5,954 bases of DNA from Gammaproteobacteria bacterium (lineage in GTDB: Bacteria; Pseudomonadota; Gammaproteobacteria; J044): NCBI GenBank assembly GCA_026995955.1, contig JALWNJ010000126.1:1-5954 (forward strand), read 5' to 3'. This document shows positions 1-5,829 of the stretch, piece after piece. Numbering within the stretch: the first letter of the stretch is position 1; the number at the start of each line of letters is the position of its first letter. The position numbers and the translations under genes were made by a program. A model generated the notes under the pieces. It ran no database searches and had not been told where the DNA came from. It saw nothing but the letters and a program-made list of their open reading frames with translations.

Positions 1-663
1 ATAACCGCCCCGGTAGTCTCCAATCTGCATGGCGAACCAGTCGGAGTCGATCTGCCAGTCCCACCGGGGCGTGATGCGATAGCCGAGATGGATGCCAATC
101 ACCGGCAGCGGCATGGTCACGCTGGCACTGCGGGTCTCGTAGAGCGCGGTCCCGCCCCCCGAGGTGACCCTTGCCTCCAGTCCCATGCTGACCTCCGTGA
201 CATGCACGCCGGCACCCAGGGCCAGGGTGACCTTGTCGTCATGGTGGAAGGTCCAGCGGTAGCCGGCGCGCAGGATGCGGAAACGCAGATCCGAACGCAC
301 CCCCGAACCGGCACCGATGATGTTGCCGCTGTCGTCCGGCCAGTCGATGTCCTGGTCGATGACCCGTTCACCACGGCTCCCGATGCTGTACCAGGAAAGT
401 TGCAGGGCGTGGGTGTCGTTGAAGGCGTAGTCGGCACTGAGCCGCGCCACGGCCGTGTCGTACTCCAGGCCGAGCGCATCCTTCGGGTTGAAGCTGCCGC
501 CGACGCCGTTGACGCGGACATTGATCTCGGTGTCCACCCGCGCCAGCAGATAGCTGCCGGCATGCAGGGTCAGGGTGCCGGCCGTGGCCTGAATGGTCGG
601 CAGAAAACCGAGCAGAAGGGTCAGTACCGGTCCGCCGCAAAGTCTCGGGGGCAACAGGCGCAT
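1..663 (-). CDS. Outer-membrane beta-barrel protein, C-terminus cut by window edge
   Basis: This frame is open from ATG 663 to the left edge, giving 221 residues without a stop. It begins with a Sec-type signal peptide: basic start MRLLPPR, hydrophobic stretch to about residue 24, and likely cleavage after A26-T27-A28. The mature part has alternating polar and hydrophobic residues with many aromatics (for example SADYAFNDTHALQLSWYS, ILRAGYRWTF, LPVIGIHLGYRI), typical of an outer-membrane beta-barrel. Glycines and acidic turns between strands fit short periplasmic turns. I do not recognise a specific family, and no function can be given. ATG 663 was chosen because it puts the signal peptide at the N-terminus; an in-frame GTG at 690 is possible, and no strong Shine-Dalgarno precedes either. 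The gene is divergent from the metal-gene unit and shares its 5' region, so co-regulation is possible but unproven. Being a real barrel is well supported; its identity is not. Confidence 0.8.
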   Translation of the reverse strand, partial: MRLLPPRLCGGPVLTLLLGFLPTIQATAGTLTLHAGSYLLARVDTEINVRVNGVGGSFNPKDALGLEYDTAVARLSADYAFNDTHALQLSWYSIGSRGERVIDQDIDWPDDSGNIIGAGSGVRSDLRFRILRAGYRWTFHHDDKVTLALGAGVHVTEVSMGLEARVTSGGGTALYETRSASVTMPLPVIGIHLGYRITPRWDWQIDSDWFAMQIGDYRGGY

Positions 664-749
664 TGTGGATACCCGCAAGTGGATGGACACGGAATGCAGC
701 GCAAATCATCGCATGCCGTGCCGTCTTCCGCCAGCGGCCACGACGGGGC

Positions 750-780
750 TTGACCTGGACCGGACTCCAGGGTGCAGCAT
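750..780 (+). promoter_or_regulatory. MerR-family metal-responsive promoter/operator (site 1)
   Basis: A TTGACC -35 box (750-755) is followed by a 19-bp spacer and a weak -10 candidate CAGCAT (775-780). The spacer region carries an inverted repeat, CCTGGA (754-759) and TCCAGG (766-771), placed symmetrically between the boxes. An over-long 19-20 bp spacer with a dyad inside it is the hallmark of promoters activated by MerR-family sensors. The layout resembles the Escherichia coli copA (CueR, 19-bp spacer) and zntA (ZntR, 20-bp spacer) promoters, and the CTCCAG half-site is zntA-like. It points toward the barrel, MerP-like, MerT-like and CDF genes starting at 865. The predicted start point is near 787. 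The sensor gene is not in this window. Confidence 0.65.
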
Positions 781-805
781 CGCAAAATGAAGAGAAAAGA
801 GCGGA

Positions 806-827
806 ACCTGGAGTCGGCTCCAGGGTG
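806..827 (+). promoter_or_regulatory. Second MerR-type dyad (site 2), possible 5'-leader hairpin
   Basis: A perfect 7-bp inverted repeat, CCTGGAG (807-813), TCGG spacer, CTCCAGG (818-824), matches site 1 at 18 of 22 positions, with all four differences in the centre. Its core is very close to the ZntR operator as I recall it from E. coli zntA. Unlike site 1 it has no usable -35 box (GGAACC) or -10 box (TCCGAA) at the expected spacing, so it is probably a second binding site rather than a second promoter. If transcription starts just after site 1, this dyad would also be transcribed and could fold into a 7-bp stem with a 4-nt loop ahead of the ribosome binding site. Confidence 0.5.
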
Positions 828-853
828 TCCGAACCCATGAACCCACTGTATCC

Positions 854-857
854 GGAG
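854..857 (+). promoter_or_regulatory. Ribosome binding site deciding the start at 865
   Basis: GGAG lies 7 nt upstream of the second of two adjacent ATG codons (865) and only 4 nt upstream of the first (862). The spacing favours 865, although 862 would add just one methionine. Confidence 0.6.
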
Positions 858-864
858 ATCCATG

Positions 865-1707
865 ATGAAGCGATTTTCGATCCGATCCAGACGCAGGCAA
901 ACGGGATGGGCCCTGGGCGTGGCACTGGCCCTGATTCCGCTGTGGGCGCAGGCCCACGATCCGATCTTCGGCCTTGGGCCCCATGTTCTGTACAAGGGTG
1001 GCGTCGAGGTGGCCGCGGAGGCAGCAATGAGCGAGCGGGGCAGGGAACGCGAGGACGAGCTGGCGCTGGAATTGACTTATGGCCTTACCGGTGACTGGGC
1101 CGTGGGGCTGGACTTGCCCTGGCGTCGTGTCGACGAGGGCACGGCTGCTCGGAGCGGCAGCGGTGACATCGCGCTGTTCACCAAGTACCGGTTCTGGCGT
1201 CACGACACGCTGGGCGCGCAGGAGAGCGCGGCCGTGCTGGCGAAGCTCAAGCTGCCGACGGCGGACGACAACGGAGATCCGCCGCTGGGCAGCGGTGCCA
1301 CGGACGCCCTGCTGGGCCTGACCTGGGGCTACGAGAGTCGCCGCTGGTACCGCTGGGCCAGCCTGCGCTACCGGCGCAACGGCGAGGACGACAACGGGCT
1401 CCGCCGAGGCGATGCCCTGCTGCTGGATCTGGTGGGCGGCATCCGTCCCCGGCCCACCGGCTATCTGGAGCCGGATGCGGTGTGGCTCCTGGAACTCAAC
1501 GGAGAGCATCTGCGCCAAGCCGAACGCAACGGCCTGCCGCTCGCCGACACCGGCCGTACCGAGTGGTTCGTCTCTCCCGGCCTGTTCTGGACGCTACGCA
1601 ACTTTGCGGTCAAGGCCGGCGTGCAACTGCCGGTCTACAGCGCGCGCCGGGGCGACCAGCCCCGCAGTGACTGGCGCGCAAGGCTGATCCTCGAATGGCA
1701 TCTCTGA
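865..1707 (+). CDS. Outer-membrane beta-barrel 'transporter' (MetA/phenol-degradation barrel-like)
   Basis: This 280-residue protein has a signal peptide with basic residues RSRRR at 7-11, a hydrophobic core at 15-27 and likely cleavage after A28-Q29-A30, giving a mature protein starting HDPIFGLGPHVLYKGG. That opening and the repeated amphipathic strands (DELALELTYGL, WAVGLDLPW, DIALFTKYRFW, AVLAKLKLP, the closing RARLILEWHL) resemble barrels of the MetA/phenol-degradation superfamily, often annotated simply as 'transporter'. Related barrels are often seen beside metal-resistance genes. It is the first gene of the plus-strand unit, behind a MerR-type promoter, with the MerP-like gene 35 bp downstream. 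A role in moving metal or ligand across the outer membrane is inference from position; the family itself gives no substrate. The start at 865 is chosen for Shine-Dalgarno spacing, with 862 as the alternative. Barrel identity is firm, the exact family is probable, and the substrate is unknown. Confidence 0.85.
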   Translation: MKRFSIRSRRRQTGWALGVALALIPLWAQAHDPIFGLGPHVLYKGGVEVAAEAAMSERGREREDELALELTYGLTGDWAVGLDLPWRRVDEGTAARSGSGDIALFTKYRFWRHDTLGAQESAAVLAKLKLPTADDNGDPPLGSGATDALLGLTWGYESRRWYRWASLRYRRNGEDDNGLRRGDALLLDLVGGIRPRPTGYLEPDAVWLLELNGEHLRQAERNGLPLADTGRTEWFVSPGLFWTLRNFAVKAGVQLPVYSARRGDQPRSDWRARLILEWHL

Positions 1708-1730
1708 GCCCCTTTTCAAACTCGAACCCG

Positions 1731-1738
1731 AGAGGTGA
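1731..1738 (+). promoter_or_regulatory. Ribosome binding site of the MerP-like gene
   Basis: AGAGGTGA ends 4 nt before ATG 1743. It identifies that ATG, which directly precedes a signal peptide, as the true start rather than the in-frame upstream ATG at 1695, which lies inside the end of the barrel gene. Confidence 0.7.
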
Positions 1739-1742
1739 CGAC

Positions 1743-2033
1743 ATGAAACGCATGATGATGATCCTTGTATTGCTGCTGTGGAGCGGCATGGTGCTGGCGG
1801 CCGACATCCGCTACCAGATGCGCGTGGATGGCCTGGCCTGCCCCTACTGCGCCTATGGCATCGAGAAGAAACTGAAGGCGATTCCCGGTGTGGAGCAGGT
1901 CGAGGTGGATCTGGACCGCGGCCTGGTGATGGTGCGGGCAAAGGAGGGTACCGAGCTCACCGAGCCCGACATGCGCACGCTGTTCCGCGACGCCGGTTTC
2001 ACCTTCCGCAGCATGAAGGTACTCGCGCCATGA
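1743..2033 (+). CDS. Periplasmic heavy-metal-binding protein, HMA domain (MerP-like)
   Basis: The 96-residue product has a signal peptide (MKRMMM, then a hydrophobic run to residue 19, with likely cleavage after V17-L18-A19 or A20) followed by one heavy-metal-associated domain of about 70 residues. The metal-binding loop GLACPYC has cysteines C33 and C36, followed by helix AYGIEKKLKAI and strand VEQVEVDLDRGLVMV, the usual beta-alpha-beta order of the fold. Proteins of this type bind a soft or borderline metal through the CxxC pair and pass it to a membrane partner. MerP does this for mercury with MerT, and a MerT-like gene directly follows here with a 4-bp overlap. The loop differs from the classic GMTC form in having GLAC and a CPYC core. 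Metal identity cannot be read from the sequence. The family assignment is strong; the periplasmic location depends on the signal peptide being cleaved. Confidence 0.9.
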   Translation: MKRMMMILVLLLWSGMVLAADIRYQMRVDGLACPYCAYGIEKKLKAIPGVEQVEVDLDRGLVMVRAKEGTELTEPDMRTLFRDAGFTFRSMKVLAP

Positions 2034-2431
2034 GCACGCAGGGCGATCCGCTGCTCAGGGAAGGCGGGGTGACCTGGCTCGCCCTGTTCGCCTCCACCGG
2101 CACCCTGGTGTGCTGCGCCCTGCCCATCGTTCTGGTCACCCTGGGGCTGGGGGCGGCAGTGGCCTCGCTGACCAGCGCGCTGCCCTTTCTGATCGTGCTC
2201 AGCAAGCACAAGATCTGGGTGTTCCTGTTCTCCGGCGTGATGCTGGTGCTGGCCGGCTGGCTGTTGTACCGGCCCGGGCGGAGTTGCCCGACCGAGCCGG
2301 CCCGCGCCGCGGCCTGTGCCCGTGCCCAGCGCTGGAACCGGCGCGTCTGGGGCGTGTCGGTGGCGATCTGGTGCATGGGCTTCACGGCCGCCTACCTGGC
2401 CTTGCCCGTGCGTCGGCTGCTCGGTTTCTGA
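2030..2431 (+). CDS. MerT-like inner-membrane metal transport protein
   Basis: The product has 133 residues and three predicted membrane helices: about 14-36, 50-80 (possibly starting nearer 62) and 105-125. The first helix contains the vicinal pair C28-C29 in the context VCCALP, as in MerT-type transporters, where this pair accepts metal from MerP. The loop between helices 2 and 3 carries two more cysteines, C86 and C96; MerT likewise has a cytoplasmic cysteine pair, though with closer spacing. A further cysteine, C115, lies in helix 3. The start overlaps the preceding stop (ATGA), indicating translational coupling with the MerP-like gene and a joint function. Canonical MerT imports mercuric ion for reduction by MerA, but no MerA is present here, so another metal or a role feeding the downstream exporter is possible. 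Family resemblance rests on topology and cysteines and is good but not certain. Confidence 0.8.
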   Translation: MSTQGDPLLREGGVTWLALFASTGTLVCCALPIVLVTLGLGAAVASLTSALPFLIVLSKHKIWVFLFSGVMLVLAGWLLYRPGRSCPTEPARAAACARAQRWNRRVWGVSVAIWCMGFTAAYLALPVRRLLGF

Positions 2432-2451
2432 GGCCATGGGTTATCATGGCC
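2432..2451 (+). other. Intercistronic hairpin between MerT-like and CDF genes
   Basis: GGCCATG (2432-2438), a 6-nt loop and CATGGCC (2445-2451) form a perfect 7-bp inverted repeat starting at the base after the MerT-like stop codon and ending 13 nt before the CDF ribosome binding site. There is no T-run after it, so it is not a standard terminator. It could act in mRNA processing or stability, or as a protein site. Confidence 0.45.
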
Positions 2452-2464
2452 GCCTTGCCAATGC

Positions 2465-2469
2465 GAGGA
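2465..2469 (+). promoter_or_regulatory. Ribosome binding site of the CDF gene
   Basis: GAGGA ends 6 nt before ATG 2476. The in-frame ATG at 2461 has no comparable site upstream, and all earlier in-frame codons lie in or beside the MerT-like gene, so 2476 is the best start. Confidence 0.65.
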
Positions 2470-2475
2470 CGGACC

Positions 2476-3129
2476 ATGAGCGGCTGTGACTGTCATGTAG
2501 CGCTGAACGATGCCCGGGAGCGGCAGACGCTGGTGCGTTTGCTGCTGGTCAATGGCCTGATGTTTCTGGTCGAAGTGGTGGTCGGCTGGCTGGCCCAGTC
2601 CACTGCGGTACTGGCCGATTCGCTCGACATGCTGGCCGATGCCAGCGTCTATGCGGTGGCGCTCTACGCCGTGGGCAAGGCCACGGTGGTCAAGGCCCGT
2701 GCCGCCCGCATCAGTGGCCTGCTGCAGATCGCGCTGGGGCTGCTGGTGCTGGCCGACATCGTCCGCCGCGCCCTGATGGGCAGCGAACCGGTATCCTGGC
2801 TGATGATCGGCATGGGGGGCGTGGCCCTGGTGGCCAATGTCTATTGTCTGGTGCTCATTGCCCGCCATCGTGGCGGTGAGGTGCACATGCGTGCGAGCTG
2901 GATCTTCTCCAAGAACGATGTCATCGCCAATGTCGGCATCATCGCTGGTGGCCTGCTGGTGATGTGGCTCCAGTCGTCCTGGCCGGATCTGATCATCGGT
3001 ACGCTCATTGCGGTGATTGTGATTCGTGGCGGGCTGCACATCCTGGCCGATGCGCGTCAGACCGCCGCCGAGACCTGCAGTGCTGAAGCGTCATCGGATG
3101 ATGCGGGCTGTCAGGCCCAGCGGGAATGA
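2476..3129 (+). CDS. Short cation diffusion facilitator (CDF) metal exporter without C-terminal domain
   Basis: This 217-residue protein has six predicted membrane helices: about 19-39, 44-67, 79-100, 107-129, 145-166 and 172-191. CDF transporters export Zn, Cd, Co or related divalent metals from the cytoplasm, usually by proton antiport. Helix 2 has the CDF metal-site pattern LADSLDMLADA with D51 and D55 in DxxxD spacing, plus D48. Helix 5 carries FSKNDVIANVG, where D148 aligns with the conserved aspartate of the usual HxxxD, but the histidine position is phenylalanine (F144). The N-terminus begins MSGCDCH, a possible metal ligand cluster (C4, C6, H7), and the tail has C201 and C212. Typical CDFs are near 300 residues with a cytoplasmic metal-binding C-terminal domain; this one ends about 25 residues after helix 6. 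CTD-less CDFs are known. It is the last gene of the unit, 44 bp after the MerT-like gene. The family is confident; the metal is unknown. Confidence 0.88.
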   Translation: MSGCDCHVALNDARERQTLVRLLLVNGLMFLVEVVVGWLAQSTAVLADSLDMLADASVYAVALYAVGKATVVKARAARISGLLQIALGLLVLADIVRRALMGSEPVSWLMIGMGGVALVANVYCLVLIARHRGGEVHMRASWIFSKNDVIANVGIIAGGLLVMWLQSSWPDLIIGTLIAVIVIRGGLHILADARQTAAETCSAEASSDDAGCQAQRE

Positions 3130-3210
3130 GACCGTCCACTTCTTGCGCTGTTCGGAAAATGCGCGACTGATGCCCTCGCCGCGCAGCCCAACCGCCGGAG
3201 ACGGCCTCGC

Positions 3211-3236
3211 CCCGTGTCGGGTCTTTGGTTTTCTTT
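3211..3236 (+). terminator. Weak intrinsic terminator candidate after the metal operon
   Basis: A 4-bp stem CCCG-TGT-CGGG (3211-3221) is followed directly by a T-rich run (3222-3236, 11 of 15 T). A second small stem, GCCG-GAGA-CGGC (3194-3205), lies just upstream. The position, about 80 bp after the CDF stop and before the convergent ATPase stop, is right, but the stem is short. On the minus strand no T-run follows, so no terminator is evident for the ATPase. The rest of this 112-bp gap shows nothing else recognisable. Confidence 0.35.
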
Positions 3237-3241
3237 AGCCG

Positions 3242-5698
3242 TCAGCCCGCGAAAAGCCGGCGCTTCAGCGTGTGCAGAAAGTGCCTGTGCCGGGGCGTGC
3301 GATTTTCGAAATGACGGTAGATCTGCACCTTGACCAGGTCGGTAATGAACGACGAGGTGATGGAGTAGGCCCAGATCAGCGCGATCTCGGGCCAGGTGAT
3401 CGGGGCGATCAGGCCGAAGCCGTAGGCGGCCACCACGGTAGCCGCCACCTTGGTGACGATGGCCGACCAGATCATGATGGGGGCGGGCCAGGGCTTCTGC
3501 CAGAAATGCCCCTTTGTCCTGGCCACGAACAGCACCAGATGCCCGGCTACGGCCATCTTCAGGAACACATAGGTCTGTATCTGCGGTACATCCAGGTGCA
3601 GCCAGTCCTCGGCCAGCAACAGCATCCCGAAGCTGCCCAGAACACCCACGATACCCATCGCCGTGGCCACGGTGATGACCTGCTGCATGTTCCATCGCAC
3701 CGGTCGCTTCTCCAGGCCGGTGCGGTCATAGGCGATGGTCATGATGGGCACATCGTTGAGGAAGGCCAGCAGGATGATCATGATCGCGGTGATGGGATAG
3801 AAGTCGTAGACGATCATGGCCAGGACGACGAACAGCATGATGCGAATGGTTTCGCAGATGCGGTAGATCGCATAACTGTTCATGCGCTCGAAGATGCGTC
3901 GTGCCTCTTCCACGGCGCGTACGATGACCGACAGCCCCGGCGCGGTGAGCACCAGATCGGCGGCGGCCCGTGCGGCATCGGTGGCGCCACTGACGGCAAT
4001 GCCGACATCGGCCTGCTTGAGCGCCGGCGCATCGTTGACCCCATCGCCGGTCATGCCAGTGATGTGGCCTCGGGCCTGCAGGATCTTGACGATCGAAAAC
4101 TTGTGCTCGGGAAAGACCTCGGCAAATCCATCGGCCTTCTCGACCTGTTCGCTGCTGGCGGGCTCGATCTCCTTGCCATCCGCATCCAGCGGAAGCTTGC
4201 TCGCCGGCAGGATCTTTTGCCCCAGTCCCAACCGTCTGGCGATCTGCTTCGCGATGGCCAGGTTGTCGCCGGTGACCATCTTGACCTCGATGCCGTAATC
4301 CCGGGCATGTCGGATCGTCTCGGCGGAGTCTTCCCTTGGCGGATCGTACAGGGAGAGGATGCCAAGAAATCTCCACCGGTCTTCGCCATCCTCGCGGCGT
4401 GCAACGGCCAGCGCGCGATAGCCTTCTTCGGCGAATTGGTCGACGACCTGCCGGGCCCGTTCCCGTTCGGGACCTTCGAGCTGTGCGAGCTTCATGATGA
4501 CCTGGGGCGCGCCCTTGCTGACATGGAACACACGACCCTTGTCATCGGCGATGGTGGCCTCGGTGCGTTTGCGCACGGGGTCGAAGGGCACGAATCGGGT
4601 CTGGCGGCAGTGCGCGAGGCGTGAGCGATCCTCCAGTCCCTGCAGGATCGCCTCGTCAATGGCATCCCGGTCCCCTTCGCGCGAGGCCAGTGCGGCGGCA
4701 AGCAGGACCTCCTGGACGCCTTTCGCCTCGAAACACTCGACCTTGCCCAGGGTCAGCCGGTTCTGCGTCAGGGTTCCGGTCTTGTCCGAGCACAACACAT
4801 CCATGCTGGCCATCTCTTCGATGGACTCCAGGCGGGTGACGATGGCCTTGTGTCTGGACAGCACCATGGCGCCGACTGCCATGGTCATGGACAGCACGGC
4901 CGGCATGGCGACCGGTATCGAGGCCACAGTAAGGATCAGTGCGAACTGAACCAGTTCCAGCCAGGGGGCATGCCGATGGAGCTGCACCAGCACGAGCACG
5001 GCCACCAATGCCAGGCTGACATAGATGAGGTAGTTGCCGATGGTGAGTACGGCCTTCTGGAAGTGCGACACCGTATGCGCCTGCTCCACCAGCCCTGCGG
5101 TCTTCCCGAAGCGGGTCTGCTTGCCGGTGGCGGTGACCCGGGCAATGGCCTCGCCCTGCTTGACGATGGTGCCGGACCAGGCCGTATCGCCCTGCTGCCT
5201 GGTGACCGGCAGGGATTCCCCCGTCAGTGCCGACTGGTCCACGCTCAGGTATTCGCAGTCGAGCAATTCGACATCGGCCGGGATCACGTCTCCAAGGCGA
5301 ATGCGCACGATGTCTCCGGGCACCAGTTCGCGCGCGTCGATCTCCTGCCATCGGCCGTCGCGCAAGACGCGGGCGCGCAATGCGAGCTGCTTCTTCAGCG
5401 CCTCGACGGCATTGCCCGCCGTGTATTCCTGCCAGAATCCGACGGCCGCGTTGAAGATCAGCAGGGCAACGATGATGGCGAAATCCACCCAGTGCTGGAC
5501 CAGGGCCGAGAGAACTGCTGCAACCTCGATCATCCAGGGAATGGGCCCCCAGAAATAGCCAAGCAATCGCCGCAAGGGAGAGGTGCGGTGTTCCTCGAGG
5601 GCATTGGGCCCATACTGCGCCAGCCGCGCCCTGGCCTCTTCGGAGGTAAGGCCCCGCAGGTCTTTGGAGGTGGTGCCTTGTACCTCGGATTGACTCAT
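3242..5698 (-). CDS. P3A-type proton-translocating P-type ATPase
   Basis: This complete 818-residue pump hydrolyses ATP to export protons across the inner membrane. Visible elements in order are an N-terminal cation-ATPase domain (about 10-65), helices M1-M2 (52-89), actuator motif TGES (159-162), M3-M4 with PVAMPAV (262-268), phosphorylation motif DKTGT with D305, nucleotide-domain KGAP (395-398), TGDN (476-479), hinge TGDGVND (550-556), and six C-terminal helices (about 605-787). The PVAMPAV motif in M4 and the M6 motif AFLNDVPIMTIAYDR, with D649 matching the proton-binding aspartate of plant plasma-membrane H+-ATPases and R619 matching their M5 arginine, place it with plasma-membrane-type proton ATPases. 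There is no CPC/CPx motif or HMA domain, so it is not a heavy-metal pump. It lacks the long autoinhibitory C-terminus of plant enzymes, as bacterial members do. ATG 5698 has a strong TCCTCCC complement (5706-5712) 7 nt upstream. It converges on the metal unit. Confidence 0.93.
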   Translation of the reverse strand: MSQSEVQGTTSKDLRGLTSEEARARLAQYGPNALEEHRTSPLRRLLGYFWGPIPWMIEVAAVLSALVQHWVDFAIIVALLIFNAAVGFWQEYTAGNAVEALKKQLALRARVLRDGRWQEIDARELVPGDIVRIRLGDVIPADVELLDCEYLSVDQSALTGESLPVTRQQGDTAWSGTIVKQGEAIARVTATGKQTRFGKTAGLVEQAHTVSHFQKAVLTIGNYLIYVSLALVAVLVLVQLHRHAPWLELVQFALILTVASIPVAMPAVLSMTMAVGAMVLSRHKAIVTRLESIEEMASMDVLCSDKTGTLTQNRLTLGKVECFEAKGVQEVLLAAALASREGDRDAIDEAILQGLEDRSRLAHCRQTRFVPFDPVRKRTEATIADDKGRVFHVSKGAPQVIMKLAQLEGPERERARQVVDQFAEEGYRALAVARREDGEDRWRFLGILSLYDPPREDSAETIRHARDYGIEVKMVTGDNLAIAKQIARRLGLGQKILPASKLPLDADGKEIEPASSEQVEKADGFAEVFPEHKFSIVKILQARGHITGMTGDGVNDAPALKQADVGIAVSGATDAARAAADLVLTAPGLSVIVRAVEEARRIFERMNSYAIYRICETIRIMLFVVLAMIVYDFYPITAIMIILLAFLNDVPIMTIAYDRTGLEKRPVRWNMQQVITVATAMGIVGVLGSFGMLLLAEDWLHLDVPQIQTYVFLKMAVAGHLVLFVARTKGHFWQKPWPAPIMIWSAIVTKVAATVVAAYGFGLIAPITWPEIALIWAYSITSSFITDLVKVQIYRHFENRTPRHRHFLHTLKRRLFAG

Positions 5699-5725
5699 GG
5701 TCCGGTCCTCCCTGTTGGTCGTCCC

Positions 5726-5731
5726 ATGATA
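5726..5731 (-). promoter_or_regulatory. Candidate -10 box for the ATPase gene
   Basis: Reading the minus strand, TATCAT lies 27 bp before the ATG and would give a short leader that still contains the ribosome binding site. No good -35 box is found 16-18 bp upstream. A small dyad GTCA-N5-TGAC (5745-5757) lies where a -35 box or activator would sit. Read-through from the tRNA unit is an alternative source of transcription. Confidence 0.25.
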
Positions 5732-5795
5732 CGCCAGCGCAGAAGTCAGGGCTTGACCGAAAGCAAGAAATGGACTTGGCGGAAGCGTGAAACGC

Positions 5796-5820
5796 GAAAG
5801 GGCCCGAAACGGGCCCTTTC
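5796..5820 (-). terminator. Hairpin terminator of the tRNA-Leu unit
   Basis: A perfect 11-bp inverted repeat, GAAAGGGCCCG (5796-5806), loop AAA, CGGGCCCTTTC (5810-5820), begins 9 bp past the tRNA 3' end. On the minus strand the stem ends in CCCTTTC followed by GCGTTTC, so the T-run is short and interrupted. The very stable stem and position right after a tRNA argue for termination or 3' processing. It may also insulate the ATPase gene from the tRNA promoter. Confidence 0.65.
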
Positions 5821-5829
5821 AGGGAAGAA

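Noticed and set aside
88..753. 221-residue plus-strand open frame
   Set aside because: It runs opposite the real minus-strand barrel and has a low-complexity composition with no signal peptide or motif.
883..897. Tat (twin-arginine) signal in the barrel protein
   Set aside because: The RSRRRQTG stretch lacks the usual hydrophobic residues after the arginines, and outer-membrane barrels use the Sec route; the arginines are better read as a basic n-region.
706..1518. 270-residue minus-strand open frame
   Set aside because: It lies opposite the barrel gene and the operator region, with Q-, A- and R-rich composition and no recognisable domain.
1695..1742. Upstream in-frame ATG for the MerP-like protein
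   Set aside because: It would overlap the end of the barrel gene and put 16 residues before the signal peptide; the strong ribosome binding site points to 1743.
2110..2475. N-terminal extension of the CDF reading frame
   Set aside because: This part is the shifted frame of the MerT-like gene; the CDF homology and a ribosome binding site begin at 2476.
3272..4624. 450-residue plus-strand open frame opposite the ATPase
   Set aside because: Antisense shadow in GC-rich DNA: rich in H, D, G and Q, with no fold, no family and no ribosome binding site, while the opposite strand encodes a fully motif-complete ATPase. The same holds for the plus-strand frame at 4850-5851.
3242..5698. Heavy-metal (CPx) P-type ATPase belonging to the metal operon
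   Set aside because: The M4 motif is PVAMPAV without cysteines, there is no HMA domain, and the gene is on the opposite strand with proton-pump residues.
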